DNA of 48,426 nucleotides, from contig DAIDJG010000572.1 in assembly GCA_027451445.1 (NCBI GenBank), forward strand, positions 1-48,426, in the 5' to 3' direction. The position numbers and the translations under genes were made by a program. Positions 23,519 to 34,134 of the stretch are shown here, piece by piece (the stretch's first letter is position 1; the number at the start of each line of letters is the position of its first letter). The notes below the pieces were generated by a model that made no database searches, had not been told where the DNA came from, and saw only the letters and a program-made list of their open reading frames with translations. The stretch is from Singulisphaera sp. (GTDB taxonomy: Bacteria; Planctomycetota; Planctomycetia; Isosphaerales; Isosphaeraceae).

Positions 23519-24421
23519 TCAATCCTGGATCGATTCGAGGATGCCGTCTCGAGATTGGCGCAACGCGTTGATCTCTTCAATCGGGATGCGCGATCCGGTC
23601 ACTTTGAGCTGCCGCAGATGGGGGAGCGTACTGAGGGCGGAGACGTGCCGCACGTGGGTAAACGCGAGGTTAAGTGTCTCAAGAGTCCTCAATTTCTCGA
23701 GGTATCCGAGCCCTTCGTCCGAGATATCGCACGCCTGGAGGTTCAAACTTCGCAACCCGGATAACGCGGCAATTGTCTTCAGCCCCTTATCCGTAACCCG
23801 GGTGTTGAGCAAACTCAGCTCGCGCAACGCGTGCAACGAGGCCAGGTGGGCGAGCCCATCGTCCGTGATCCTCGTGGCGTCCAGGTTCAGCGACTCGAGC
23901 TGTGACAGGTCGCCGAGGTGGGCAAGTCCATCGTCGGTGATGCGCGTGCTACCCAGGTTTAAGCGCGTGAGCTGGGTGAGCGTGCCGAGTCGCTTCAAGC
24001 CCTCGTCGGTCACGGCCGTTCCGAATAATGAAAGTGCGCGCAAGTTCTTGATCCGAGCCAGTGACTGGATTCCACCGTCGGTGACGCGCGTTCCGTTCAG
24101 GTTGAGGACGCGCAGCGCGGGTAAGGATTCGAGATGACGCAAGCCTCCGCTGCCAGCCGACGTGCCACTCAGCGTCAGCACCCGGAGCTCGTCGAGGCAC
24201 TCAAGCGTTTCGAGGTCATCGTCGGTGATCTCCGCCAGCGTCAGGTTCACATTGACCACAGGTCCTCCGGGCAACGAACTGTCGACGTCGTAACGGCCGC
24301 CGACTCGCTCGATGAGGGCAATGGCCCGCTCTCGCTCCGAACGTAGGCCTCCTGTCACGATTTCCACAACGACGATCACGGCGAGCAGCAGGAAACCCAA
24401 GACGACCCAACGCCGAATCAT
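23519..24421 (-). CDS. leucine-rich repeat protein, membrane-anchored
   Basis: A 300-residue protein: N-terminal membrane anchor or signal (WVVLGFLLLAVIVVVEIV), a short linker, then about nine leucine-rich repeats of 23-24 residues from about residue 70 to 290. The repeat unit reads LxxLxxLxLxxTxITDDGLAHL, the cysteine-containing/LRR_6-like subtype with a variable T in the turn. Such proteins bind other proteins outside the cytoplasm and are abundant in planctomycetes. Single gene with its own terminator; it diverges from the glycosidase gene. Confidence 0.85.
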   Translation of the reverse strand: MIRRWVVLGFLLLAVIVVVEIVTGGLRSERERAIALIERVGGRYDVDSSLPGGPVVNVNLTLAEITDDDLETLECLDELRVLTLSGTSAGSGGLRHLESLPALRVLNLNGTRVTDGGIQSLARIKNLRALSLFGTAVTDEGLKRLGTLTQLTRLNLGSTRITDDGLAHLGDLSQLESLNLDATRITDDGLAHLASLHALRELSLLNTRVTDKGLKTIAALSGLRSLNLQACDISDEGLGYLEKLRTLETLNLAFTHVRHVSALSTLPHLRQLKVTGSRIPIEEINALRQSRDGILESIQD

Positions 24422-24657
24422 CGTACACCCTCGCTCGCAGGGGAAGAGACAACGATCTGAGAGTCATAGTGCCTTCGACGATCCCAACGGTTCCGCTTCG
24501 TATCCGCTACGTGACATTGCCCGCGAGCCCAACCCTATCGCGACGTGAGACCGAAGTGAAGCACCTCATGGTGCAGATGACAAAAAATGAAGAAACGATG
24601 AAGCAGGGGCGCAGCCGACCGGTCGAGGACTCGGGCGTTGCCGTTATTCGGTCTCGA

Positions 24658-24700
24658 TTACTGGTACCTCCCAGTAAGTGAGCCGCCGTGGGTTTATAAT
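24658..24700 (+). promoter_or_regulatory. promoter with dyad before the glycosidase gene
   Basis: A perfect -10 TATAAT (24695-24700) is preceded by a dyad TTACTGG-N6-CCAGTAA (24658-24677) lying where a -35 would be; no TTGACA-like -35 exists. This suggests activator-dependent or repressor-controlled transcription. The gap between the LRR and glycosidase genes (24422-24755) holds nothing else I can name. Confidence 0.45.
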
Positions 24701-24755
24701 GTGCGGCTGTCGGCCAACAGGGGCCGTCGTTCGGCGAGCCGGTGGAGAGTTGGTG

Positions 24756-26753
24756 ATGAACGTCGTTGGGACCGCAAAAGTCGCAGGTGTGCTCCTGCTC
24801 GGCACGTTGGTGGCGTCGCCCTGTGTCGCCGGCACCCTTGTGGACGCGGATTTTTCTCGAGGGAGCTTCGCGGCCCTTGGCTGGCAGGCGAAAGGAGATT
24901 GGGACGTTTTCACATACCCCAATCAATCCGCTCACAATCCCGGCGCAGTGGCGCGGTTTGCGGCCAACAAGCCCGATGGTAGCCTGACCAAAACGTTTGC
25001 CGAAATCAAGAATCCCAGGATTCTCAAACTTGCGCTGGAGTACGGCTGGGGCTGGGGTGATGCCGGCCAGGGCGCGGATGCCGTCAGCTTTATGCTCCTC
25101 GACTCCCGACAGAACGGGTATGTCTTCGAGATCCACCGCGTGAAGGCGAACTGGGCCGTGCAGTGGGCAACGGTTTCCGAAGGCGTACCGCGCAAGGAGA
25201 AAACCTGGGCGTCCGAGGAGATTGACGCGACGCATGCGTCGGTGCGCGACGGCGGAGGTCTGGGCCGGCTGACCATCACGCGAGAATCGGACGGAGCCTG
25301 GCGCATCACGAGCCAAGACTGGAACAAGGGGGCCGGCGCGACAGTCCGGTTTGCCGATGTGACCACGTGCGCGTTCAACCAACTGGTCCTTCTGGGGACC
25401 AAGAACTTCGACGAGCAGGTCTTCAACAAGGTCGTCCTGACGACGTCCGCCCATGACCCTGCCTCCTCAACGGCCATCCCGGCCTCGCGGTTCCTGGACA
25501 GCATCGGCGTGGTCACCACCTTCCCCGACCGCGGCCAGCCGCTGCCGAAGACCATCGAGATGGTAAAGTTCGCAGGCTTCCGGTGGGTTCGCGGCGGCAT
25601 TGAAGGGTTGTCGGCGAATGGGCCGACCACCCTCCAGACCTATCTCGATCTGCACAGGGAGACGGGCGTTCGGTTCAGTTGGGGGCTGGTCAGTGGCGGA
25701 AACGATCTTCCCAGGCTGCTCGACACCGCCAGGAAACTGGCCGAGGCCGACGCGCTGCTCGCCTTCGAGGGGAATAACGAACCCAATAACTGGGGCGTCA
25801 CCTACGAGGGCGAGAGTGGGGGCGGCGGCGCCCCTTCGTGGCTGGCGGTCGCGAAGCTTCAGCGCGATCTGTACGCGGGGGTCAAGGCCGACCCCGTGTT
25901 GAAGAGGTACCCGGTCTGGTCAATCAGCGAGGGGGGCGCCGAGGTCGATAACGTGGGCCTTCAGTTCCTGACCATACCCAAGGGCGCGGGGACGTCGCTC
26001 CCCGAGGGGACGAAGTTCGCCGATTTCGCGAATGTCCACAACTATATCTATCATCCCGGCTCGCCCGCCCCGCAGGACAACAAGACCTGGAACGCCGCCG
26101 ACCCCACGTCGGCCTGCAAGGTCGACGGCCTCTACGGCAACTACGGTCTCACCTGGGCGAAGCACTTTCGAGGTTACTCCGAGACCGAACTGTTGACCCT
26201 GCCCCGGGTGACAACCGAGACCGGCTGCACGATCGACGGTTCGATCACGGAGGAGACCCAGGCGCTCAACCTGCTGACCATGTATCTCGACCAGTTCAAA
26301 CGAGGCTGGAGCCACACGGCCGCGTACCTGCTACGGGACCGTACCGACGAAGCCGGCAATCAGTCGTTCGGGTTCTTCCAGCGCGACTACACCCCGCGCA
26401 AAGCCGCTCTGTACTTACACAACCTCACGACCATTTTGGCCGACCGTGGCTCACCCGCCACCCCCGGCCGGGTTGACTACGCAATCCCCGAGCAGCCCGC
26501 CACGGTTCATGAGATGCTGTTACAAAAGAGTGACGGTGCCTTTTATCTCGTCATTTGGGATGAGCGCTTGAAGGGGAATGACGACGTGACCGTGCAACTG
26601 GGTGCGACCTACTCGAAAGTGAAGGTCTATGACCCAACCATTGGCACGGATCCCGTCCGGACACACCAGGGTGTTGACTCTCTGTCGCTGACCTTGGGGA
26701 ATCATCCACTTCTCCTTGTGTTTGAGCCTGTTTCGGGGGCCGGTAAGAAGTGA
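24756..26753 (+). CDS. secreted clan GH-A-like glycoside hydrolase
   Basis: A 665-residue exported protein. Signal peptide at 1-25 (VAGVLLLGTLVASPCVA). Residues 27-235 are a beta-sandwich of the concanavalin/LamG kind (TLVDADFSRGSF, QNGYVFEIHR). Residues about 245-560 look like a TIM barrel of clan GH-A: the acid/base in FEGNNEPNNWG (E342) and the nucleophile in VTTETGCT (E488), about 145 residues apart as expected. The last 90 residues form a beta domain (MLLQKSDGAFYLVIWDERL). It probably cuts a polysaccharide outside the cytoplasm; the exact GH family and substrate are not clear. Start is chosen for the signal peptide and GGAGAG upstream. Confidence 0.7.
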   Translation: MNVVGTAKVAGVLLLGTLVASPCVAGTLVDADFSRGSFAALGWQAKGDWDVFTYPNQSAHNPGAVARFAANKPDGSLTKTFAEIKNPRILKLALEYGWGWGDAGQGADAVSFMLLDSRQNGYVFEIHRVKANWAVQWATVSEGVPRKEKTWASEEIDATHASVRDGGGLGRLTITRESDGAWRITSQDWNKGAGATVRFADVTTCAFNQLVLLGTKNFDEQVFNKVVLTTSAHDPASSTAIPASRFLDSIGVVTTFPDRGQPLPKTIEMVKFAGFRWVRGGIEGLSANGPTTLQTYLDLHRETGVRFSWGLVSGGNDLPRLLDTARKLAEADALLAFEGNNEPNNWGVTYEGESGGGGAPSWLAVAKLQRDLYAGVKADPVLKRYPVWSISEGGAEVDNVGLQFLTIPKGAGTSLPEGTKFADFANVHNYIYHPGSPAPQDNKTWNAADPTSACKVDGLYGNYGLTWAKHFRGYSETELLTLPRVTTETGCTIDGSITEETQALNLLTMYLDQFKRGWSHTAAYLLRDRTDEAGNQSFGFFQRDYTPRKAALYLHNLTTILADRGSPATPGRVDYAIPEQPATVHEMLLQKSDGAFYLVIWDERLKGNDDVTVQLGATYSKVKVYDPTIGTDPVRTHQGVDSLSLTLGNHPLLLVFEPVSGAGKK

Positions 26754-27139
26754 CGTGAGAAAGCAGACGGTCCCATTCGAGGGAACGCAGGGCGGCGGTC
26801 AAGCGAATCGCTAACCCGGAATCCTTGCCGCCGTCCCCTCGGCTGGGGTTGTGGTTGAAGAGCCTCTTTTTCGCGTTCAGTGGGTCGCGGTTGCGACGTT
26901 TGGGGCTTGTCGCCGAATAGGGTGTCATCGGGCAGCACGTGATGGCTTTCGCTGGCTTCGCGAACCGTGGCCCGGCGCCTCACGATTAGCGGGTTCGTGC
27001 ATGCTCGCATCATGCTTCTCTGTGAATCAGCAGAGGCTCGCAAGAGGTTCTTTTGAACCTCACAGCATCTTCAAGTCGAGCAGTTATTTGTATTCGCCTG
27101 GTGTATTCGGAACACGGACCCCACGCGCGGAAATCCACC
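26754..27139. other. intergenic region between glycosidase and DUF1559 gene
   Basis: About 390 bases with no convincing gene. An imperfect GC-rich inverted repeat near 26780-26845 could end the glycosidase transcript, and a 7-bp hairpin GAGGTTC-TTTT-GAACCTC lies at 27044-27061, some 80 bases before the DUF1559 start. Confidence 0.35.
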
Positions 27140-28258
<1,119 letters not shown>

Positions 28259-28322
28259 CCTTCCAACGGCCTCCTGTGCCCTCAACTTCCCTGATCGCTC
28301 AACATCCGGAGACCAGCCGCTC

Positions 28323-29771
28323 ATGAGAACCGTTCGATGGCTCATTGCCGCGACCTGCGTGATCGCCCTCAGCACTGCCCGCGTGCAGTCCGCGGAGCCA
28401 GTCCCCGGCGCTCCCTTCATCGCGAAGCCCTACTTGCAAATTGGCCGCGTCCCCTCACCGGACTCCGTGGTGCTGCTCTGGCACGCCCCCGACGCCGACG
28501 CCGAGTGGTCCGTCGACTACCAGTCCGGCACCGATCGAACTTGGACGAAGGCCGACGCTCCGACATACCGCCGAGTTGACGTTCCGGGCGTCTCGCCGCA
28601 CCGGGTGTACCGGGTCTCGTTGACCCGCCTCGCGGCAGGCGGAACGTACGCGTACCGCGTGCAAAAGGGGGGCGTCACTGTCTTCTCGGCCGAGGCGCGT
28701 GCCCCTAAGGCGGCGAAGCAGCCTTACCGCTTTGTGGTCTTCGGTGACTGCGGCGCGGGAACTCCGGAGCAGAAGCCAATCGCCCACCAGGCTTTCCTCG
28801 CCAAGCCCGACCTCGTGATGATCCCCGGCGACGTCGTCTACGAGCGCGGACGAATCGCGGAGTACCGCGATCAGTTCTGGCCCGTCTACAATGCGGACGA
28901 GCCCTCGCTCTCCGGCGGCGTACCGCTTCTCCGCTCCACTCTGTTCGTGGCCGCGCCCGGGAACCACGACATGGACACGCGCGACCCGGAACACATGAAC
29001 GGAAACCTCGCATATTTTTATTATTGGGATCAGACCCTGAACGGCCCGATCGGCAAGGAAGGAGGACCATTCGTCCCAGCCCTCGACCTCCCAGAGGCGT
29101 TTCGGAAGGGCCTGACGCAGGCGGCCGGCGCTGCGTATCCTCGGATGACCAACTTTTCGTTCGACTACGGCAACGCACACTGGACCATCATCGACTCGAA
29201 CCCTTACGTCGACTGGACCGACGCGGAGTTGAAGCAGTGGGTCGCCTCGGACCTGGCCTCAGCCCAGGGAGCGACGTGGCGGTTCGTCGCCTTCCACCAC
29301 CCCGGCTTCAACTCGGCCCGCGAGCACTTCGAGCAGCAGCAGATGCGGCTGCTCTCGCCGATCTTCGAGGCCGGCAACGTTGACATCGTTTTCAACGGCC
29401 ACGTGCACAACTACCAGCGCTCCTATCCGCTCCGCTTCGTCCCCGACAAGCAGAGCACGCTCCTCGTCGGCCGCGACCTGAAGACCCCGCGCGGCCGCGT
29501 CGTCAACGGTCGATGGATCCTGGACAAGACGTTCGACGGCCGCTCCGATACAACCCCCGAGGGCGTGATCTACGTGGTCACCGGCGCCGGCGGCCAGCAT
29601 CTCTACAACCCCGAACAGCAGGACGACCGCGACTCGTGGCAGGGGTTCACGCACAAGTTCATCTCCAAGGTCCACTCGCTCACCGTGGCCAACGTCAACG
29701 GCAAGACCCTGACGATTCGCCAGGTTACCGGCGAGGGCGAGGAGATCGACCAGTTTGTCGTGACGAAGTGA
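28323..29771 (+). CDS. secreted purple-acid-phosphatase-like metallophosphoesterase
   Basis: A 482-residue exported enzyme. Signal peptide 1-24 (LIAATCVIALSTARVQSA), an N-terminal fibronectin-like domain (about 30-130, PYLQIG...DSVVLLWHA), and a calcineurin-type catalytic domain with all metal-binding blocks in order: VFGDCG (about 138), GDVVYERG, GNHDMD (about 213), FHHPGF and NGHVHNYQRSYP (about 358). It would hydrolyse phosphate mono- or diesters outside the cytoplasm, useful for phosphate gain. It follows the DUF1559 gene in the same direction. A truncated HAD gene on the other strand starts right after its stop. Confidence 0.9.
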   Translation: MRTVRWLIAATCVIALSTARVQSAEPVPGAPFIAKPYLQIGRVPSPDSVVLLWHAPDADAEWSVDYQSGTDRTWTKADAPTYRRVDVPGVSPHRVYRVSLTRLAAGGTYAYRVQKGGVTVFSAEARAPKAAKQPYRFVVFGDCGAGTPEQKPIAHQAFLAKPDLVMIPGDVVYERGRIAEYRDQFWPVYNADEPSLSGGVPLLRSTLFVAAPGNHDMDTRDPEHMNGNLAYFYYWDQTLNGPIGKEGGPFVPALDLPEAFRKGLTQAAGAAYPRMTNFSFDYGNAHWTIIDSNPYVDWTDAELKQWVASDLASAQGATWRFVAFHHPGFNSAREHFEQQQMRLLSPIFEAGNVDIVFNGHVHNYQRSYPLRFVPDKQSTLLVGRDLKTPRGRVVNGRWILDKTFDGRSDTTPEGVIYVVTGAGGQHLYNPEQQDDRDSWQGFTHKFISKVHSLTVANVNGKTLTIRQVTGEGEEIDQFVVTK

Positions 29772-29788
29772 GGAGACCGCGAGGGCTC

Positions 29789-29950
29789 GGGGAAAACCGC
29801 GAGCAGGTCGTCGAGTTCTCGCCCAGTCACAAGGACGAGCTTGCGCCCCGAGCGCCGGAGCCGCTCGAGGACATGGAGCGTCGGCTCTTCGACCCGGCCG
29901 TCGTGGGCGAGCGTCCCGTCGTAGTCCGTGGCAAGGGCAAGGCAGCGCAT
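29789..29950 (-). pseudogene. truncated HAD hydrolase (N-terminal 54 codons only)
   Basis: From ATG 29950 leftwards the frame reads as the first 54 residues of a HAD/Cof-like hydrolase: LALATDYDGTLAHDG is motif I and KLVLVTGRELDDLL motif II. After FPEP near 29789 the similarity stops and the frame runs on antisense to the phosphatase gene, so the remainder of the gene has been lost. The break sits about 17 bases from the phosphatase stop, marking a deletion or rearrangement junction. It lacks motifs III and IV and cannot be active. Confidence 0.65.
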
Positions 29951-30270
29951 CAGTTTGTACTTGCTTTCCGAGTGCTCGGGAGCAGCCCCCCAATTGACCG
30001 ACGACGCGCACGCTTTCGGGTGAGTGTGCCAATCAGGACGTGGTTGCAACTGCCGTTCCGTTTCCGTGCGGTATGCGCCACACGCGCGTGCCGAGCGCGA
30101 TCGCGAGAGAACCGATACGGAGGAACCCCCGACTGAGAATGCGTGTCGTCCGCACTTCCGGTGCGGGCGTTCGCTGGCCGGGGAGCGGCTTTCGGAGTGA
30201 CGGCGCGTTAAATTGTATTTCGTCGCTCCGTGCGATTCCGTCGGATCTCGAATCACCAGGGGCATCGTGC
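29951..30270. other. intergenic region before the Rpn-like gene
   Basis: About 320 bases; nothing recognised. It contains the upstream flank of the truncated HAD gene and the promoter region of the following rightward gene, neither with a clear -35/-10. Confidence 0.35.
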
Positions 30271-31230
30271 ATGCCGCAGTTTGGCGACCCGGACCATGAC
30301 CAGCGGTTGAAGGTACTGCTCAAGGAGTTCTTTGAGTCGTTTTTCCTTTGCTTCTTCCCGACGTGGGCGGAACGGTTCGAGTTTCTTGAAATCAATTGGC
30401 TGGACAAGGAGCTGTTCCTGGCGCCGCCGCAGGGTGAGAAGCGACAGCTCGACCTGGTGGCACGGCTAAAGCTGCGGTCCGGTGCGCCGTTGCCTCGCGA
30501 GGGTGTGAACGATCTGGTGGCTTTAGTTCACATCGAGGTGGAATCGCGGGCGAGCGTGGCGGCGTTTCGGCCGCGAATGTTCGATTATTATGTCCAACTC
30601 CGGCGTGATACTGGCTTGCCCGTACTGCCCATCGCGCTGTTGCTGCGTGTCGGCCTTGACGGCATTGGCTGGGACACGTACGACGAGCACTTCTGGGAGC
30701 GACTTGTTCTTCGCTTCGAGTACGCCTACGTCGGTCTGCCTGCCCTGGACGCGGAGGCGTATGCTACCGGCGAGAACTTGCTGGGAGTGGCGCTGAGTGC
30801 GCTGATGCGTCGACCGGCCGACCGGCGGCCGGAGCTGCACGCAGAGGGGTTGAAACGGATTGCGGTCTCGCGGGAGAATGACTTTCGACGCTATCTCCTG
30901 GCCGAATGCCTGGAAGCCTATGCGGAACTCGATGAGCCAGAGACGGCGAGACTGCGAGCATTGGTGCAATCCGACGCCTATCACGAGGTTGAACCGCTCA
31001 TGAAGACCACATACGAACGCGGCATCGAACAGGGCATCGAACAGGGCATCGAACGCGGCATCGAATTGGGAGAACGGCGGTCAGCCCTGCGGCAGATGGA
31101 AGCAAAATTCGGCCCGTTGTCTCCTGAAATCCGGCAAAGAGTTGACGGACTCTCGTCCGAGGCACTCGCCCAACTCCAGCTTGATCTGCTCACGGTGCAG
31201 TCCATCGAACAACTCAACCTGGGCGACTGA
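30271..31230 (+). CDS. Rpn-family PD-(D/E)xK-like protein
   Basis: A 319-residue protein of the Rpn/transposase-like nuclease group (PDDEXK_2-type), many copies of which occur in planctomycete genomes. The nuclease fold is shown by LDLVARLKL followed by LVALVHIEVESR and MFDYYVQLRR; the usual E-x-K/Q reads E-V-E here, so the catalytic lysine is replaced. An alpha-helical region follows (ENLLGVALSALMRRP), then short tandem RGIEQG repeats near 250-262, typical of these proteins and produced by slippage, and a C-terminal DUF4351-like helix pair (ALRQMEAKFGPLSPEIRQRVDGL). The proteins promote RecA-independent recombination or act on DNA; function here is inference. Confidence 0.78.
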   Translation: MPQFGDPDHDQRLKVLLKEFFESFFLCFFPTWAERFEFLEINWLDKELFLAPPQGEKRQLDLVARLKLRSGAPLPREGVNDLVALVHIEVESRASVAAFRPRMFDYYVQLRRDTGLPVLPIALLLRVGLDGIGWDTYDEHFWERLVLRFEYAYVGLPALDAEAYATGENLLGVALSALMRRPADRRPELHAEGLKRIAVSRENDFRRYLLAECLEAYAELDEPETARLRALVQSDAYHEVEPLMKTTYERGIEQGIEQGIERGIELGERRSALRQMEAKFGPLSPEIRQRVDGLSSEALAQLQLDLLTVQSIEQLNLGD

Positions 31231-31870
31231 GGTTCGAATACGGAGTGATCCGGGGAGGGTAAGACGACGATAGGGCAAGCTATGGGAGCGAGACGATACG
31301 ACTTCGTTTCGTGTGCGAGGCCGGTTTTCCCCACTAACGCCACGCGTGTGGATGATTCCGTCAACAGCGACTTTTCGACGCGACAGGTTCACGGTCTCGA
31401 GATCAACCCAGGCCGTTGAGTGAGGAGACCAGCGGCATGCCGATTTGCCGCAGTCACGAGATATGGTGGCATTCCTGGCCTCCGTCATACTCGACTGATG
31501 TTCTGGATATCGCTTAATTGTTGTCGCGCGTTGCGCCCGCGCGGTACGTCAGCGTCAACGAGACATGGATGGGCGCCTTTCGATCCGCGAAAGGGCGTGC
31601 GTTCGCCGAGCGAACGCCAACTATCGATTCCCGAATGCTGGCAAACCCCGCCTTTCGGTGTGTATGAGGGGATGGAATATCCAGCACCGTCGCAGTCGCC
31701 GAACCGAAAACGCGCCACATCAAAACGATCGATTGGAGTAGCGACGGCGACGATGGCACGGTGGTTGCGCAACCCGTTGGGGTCATGGCGATTGAATTTG
31801 CTCTGGACCGTTCGGCAATCCGACTACAATAGAAGTAGGACGCATGCCCCTCGCCCTTTTGGAGGCTTAC
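31231..31870. other. 640-base region without a recognised gene
   Basis: Somewhat lower GC than its surroundings. Open frames exist on both strands, the best being leftward 31485-31772, but none has family features or a ribosome binding site. A TACAAT at 31825-31830 may be the -10 of the following gene. Confidence 0.35.
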
Positions 31871-32335
31871 GTGCGATTGGACGAGTTCAGCGGCCTCGAA
31901 CCGGACCTGCTCTTCGCGTATGGAACGCTTGGGCCAGTGGATCCTGATGACGCGAGGCAACTCGGCTGGGCCGAGGACGAAATCCGCGGGCGGCTGTTTG
32001 ACCTCGGTCCCTATCCCGCCTTGATTGACCTCGGCAACCCCACAGTAGGCTGGGTTAAGGGCTTCGTTCGCCGCACCGACGCTAAGGAACTGAGCGAGCG
32101 ACTGGACATGTACGAAGGTGTGGACGAGGGCCTCTATCAACGCTGTGCGGCCACGACGCGTTCAGGCCGCCGCGTTTGGGTCTACGTCTATGCGCGGTCC
32201 TTGTCTGCCAACGCCGTCGCTCTTCCCGAAGGGTGCTGGCGGATGGCAGGATCCGATAGCACACAGACGAATCCGCTCTCCAGCCAGGAGATTTCCCATG
32301 GCGACCTCTCCCAATTCGGTCTCGACGACGCGTGA
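31871..32335 (+). CDS. gamma-glutamylcyclotransferase-like (AIG2/GGCT fold) protein
   Basis: A 154-residue protein of the GGCT/AIG2 fold. LLFAYGTL is the substrate-binding loop (YGSL in the family), and [12 protein letters not shown] has the glutamate in the catalytic position. These enzymes make 5-oxoproline from gamma-glutamyl compounds or from gamma-glutamylamines. The GTG at 31871 is chosen over the upstream ATG at 31844 because GGAGG stands five bases before it. The last 38 bases overlap the start of the decarboxylase gene, so the two are co-translated. The C-terminal 30 residues may be dispensable since they arise inside the overlap. Confidence 0.78.
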   Translation: MRLDEFSGLEPDLLFAYGTLGPVDPDDARQLGWAEDEIRGRLFDLGPYPALIDLGNPTVGWVKGFVRRTDAKELSERLDMYEGVDEGLYQRCAATTRSGRRVWVYVYARSLSANAVALPEGCWRMAGSDSTQTNPLSSQEISHGDLSQFGLDDA

Positions 32336-33983
32336 CGGCCAGCAAGACGCCGCGCCGGTGACGATCGGGAGTTACTTAATCGATCGGCTCTCCGCGCTGG
32401 GCGTCGAGCATATCTTCGGAATCCCAGGCGATTATATCCTTGCACTCTACAAGCAGATCGAGTCCAGCTCGATCAAGCTGGTAGGCATGACCCGTGAGGA
32501 CAACGCCGGCTTTGCCGCCGACGCCTATGCCCGACTGCATGGGCTCGGCTGCGTGGCGGTGACCTATTGCGTGGGCGGGCTGAGCATGTGTAATAGCATT
32601 GCCGGCGCCTACGCCGAGAAATCGCCGGTGATCGTGCTCGGTGGTGCGCCCGGGCTGTCGGAACGGGAGCGGAACCCCCTGCTCCACCACCGGGTCAAAG
32701 GATTCGAAACGCAGTTCGAAGTCTTCGAAAAGATCACCGTCGCCTCCGCCGTGCTCGACGACCCGCTCGAGGCGTTCAACGAGATCGACCGCGTACTCGA
32801 AGCTGCGCTCCGTTACAAGCGTCCCGTTTACCTGGAGATCCCGCGCGACCAGGTCCAAACCCGCCAGGTCGGCCCGCACCGCACACCCGCCGGCCTACCG
32901 CCGAGCGACCCCGATGCACTCAACGAGGCGCTTGACGAAGCCTCGGCGATGCTCATCGCAGCCGAGCGTCCCATGATCCTGGCCGACGTCGAAGTCCACC
33001 GGTTCGGCCTTCAAGACGAGTTGATCGCCCTGGCCGAGCAGACGGGCCTGCCGATCGCCACCACGATCCTGGGCAAGAGCGTGATCTCCGAAGGCCACCC
33101 GCTGTTCGTAGGCGTTTACGAAGGGGCGATGGGGCACGACGAGGTCACGGCATGCGTGGAGTCGGCCGATTGCCTCCTGATGCTCGGTTGCTTCATGACC
33201 GACATCAACCTCGGTATCTTCACCGCCAAGCTCGACCCAGCGCGTTGCATCGACGCCACGAGCGAGGATCTGCGGATCCGCCATCATCACTATCGCGACG
33301 TCCGGCTCGATGATTTCATCCTGGGTTTGACCGCGCGGAAGCTGAACGTGGCGCGGACCCCCATTCCCCCGCGCCCCGACCCGTTCGCTTCCCCGTGGGT
33401 CGCCGAGAAAGGGACGGCGGTCACGTCGCGTCGGTTGTTCACGCGAATCAACCAGATGCTCGACGACAAGATGACCGTGATCGCCGACATCGGCGACTCG
33501 CTCTTCGGCTCGACCGACCTCGCGATGCATCGGCGGACGGAGTTTGTCAGTCCCGCCTATTACACTTCGATGGGATTCGCCGTCCCTGCTGCCGTTGGCG
33601 TGGGGATGGCCAACCCTTCAGCACGATCATTGGTCATCGTCGGCGACGGCGCGTTCCAGATGACCGGCATGGAGCTCTCGACCATCGCGCGATACGGCCT
33701 CAACCCCATTGTCATCGTCCTGAATAACCACGGGTACACGACCGAACGGTTCCTGTTGGACGGCAGCTTCAATGACATCCACGAATGGAAATTCCACAAA
33801 CTTCCGGATGTGCTCGGCGTGGGTATGGGGTTTGAGGTCCGCACCGAGGAAGAACTCGACGCCGCGATTCGGGCCGCTCTGGCGAACGTGCAGAGTTTCA
33901 GCCTGTTGAACGTCCATCTCGATCCCTTCGATCGCAGTCCTGCGCTGGAGCGGTTGGCGCACAGGCTTGCGAAGAAGGTCTGA
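32298..33983 (+). CDS. thiamine-diphosphate-dependent 2-keto-acid decarboxylase (pyruvate/indolepyruvate decarboxylase family)
   Basis: A 561-residue ThDP enzyme with the usual three domains. The cofactor-activating glutamate is E67 in TREDNAG; the His pair H130-H131 in [11 protein letters not shown] matches the HH motif of Zymomonas pyruvate decarboxylase with the same offset of 17 as E67; GDGAFQMTG followed by [10 protein letters not shown] is the ThDP/Mg motif, with the active-site glutamate after GYT. Such enzymes turn a 2-keto acid into an aldehyde and CO2. Benzoylformate decarboxylase lacks the HH pair, so this is of the pyruvate/indolepyruvate class. AGGAG lies seven bases before ATG 32298. 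A mandelate racemase gene follows after 151 bases. Confidence 0.88.
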   Translation: MATSPNSVSTTRDGQQDAAPVTIGSYLIDRLSALGVEHIFGIPGDYILALYKQIESSSIKLVGMTREDNAGFAADAYARLHGLGCVAVTYCVGGLSMCNSIAGAYAEKSPVIVLGGAPGLSERERNPLLHHRVKGFETQFEVFEKITVASAVLDDPLEAFNEIDRVLEAALRYKRPVYLEIPRDQVQTRQVGPHRTPAGLPPSDPDALNEALDEASAMLIAAERPMILADVEVHRFGLQDELIALAEQTGLPIATTILGKSVISEGHPLFVGVYEGAMGHDEVTACVESADCLLMLGCFMTDINLGIFTAKLDPARCIDATSEDLRIRHHHYRDVRLDDFILGLTARKLNVARTPIPPRPDPFASPWVAEKGTAVTSRRLFTRINQMLDDKMTVIADIGDSLFGSTDLAMHRRTEFVSPAYYTSMGFAVPAAVGVGMANPSARSLVIVGDGAFQMTGMELSTIARYGLNPIVIVLNNHGYTTERFLLDGSFNDIHEWKFHKLPDVLGVGMGFEVRTEEELDAAIRAALANVQSFSLLNVHLDPFDRSPALERLAHRLAKKV

Positions 33984-34134
33984 CGTCGCGAACGTTCATG
34001 ACGAAACGACGCGTTGCCGTTTTCGCATGAATCCCATCGCTGCCTGGTCGTTGCTTCCCGCTCGCCGCCTTGTTATGAGGAATGATCTGGAGCGCACGTT
34101 CAATCGTTCCTTCCCTTCGAAGCAGGTCGCCTCG

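Noticed and set aside
26702-27043. Leftward 113-codon frame between glycosidase and DUF1559 genes
   Set aside because: Composition is rich in Arg, Ser and Pro, overlaps the end of the glycosidase gene, and no family motif or ribosome binding site is present.
31021-31070. Short tandem repeat in the Rpn-like gene as a CRISPR or regulatory repeat
   Set aside because: It is in frame, codes for RGIEQG units usual at the C-terminal part of this protein family.
31485-31772. Leftward 95-codon frame before the GGCT-like gene
   Set aside because: No start signal and no similarity recognised; kept only as a note in the intergenic entry.
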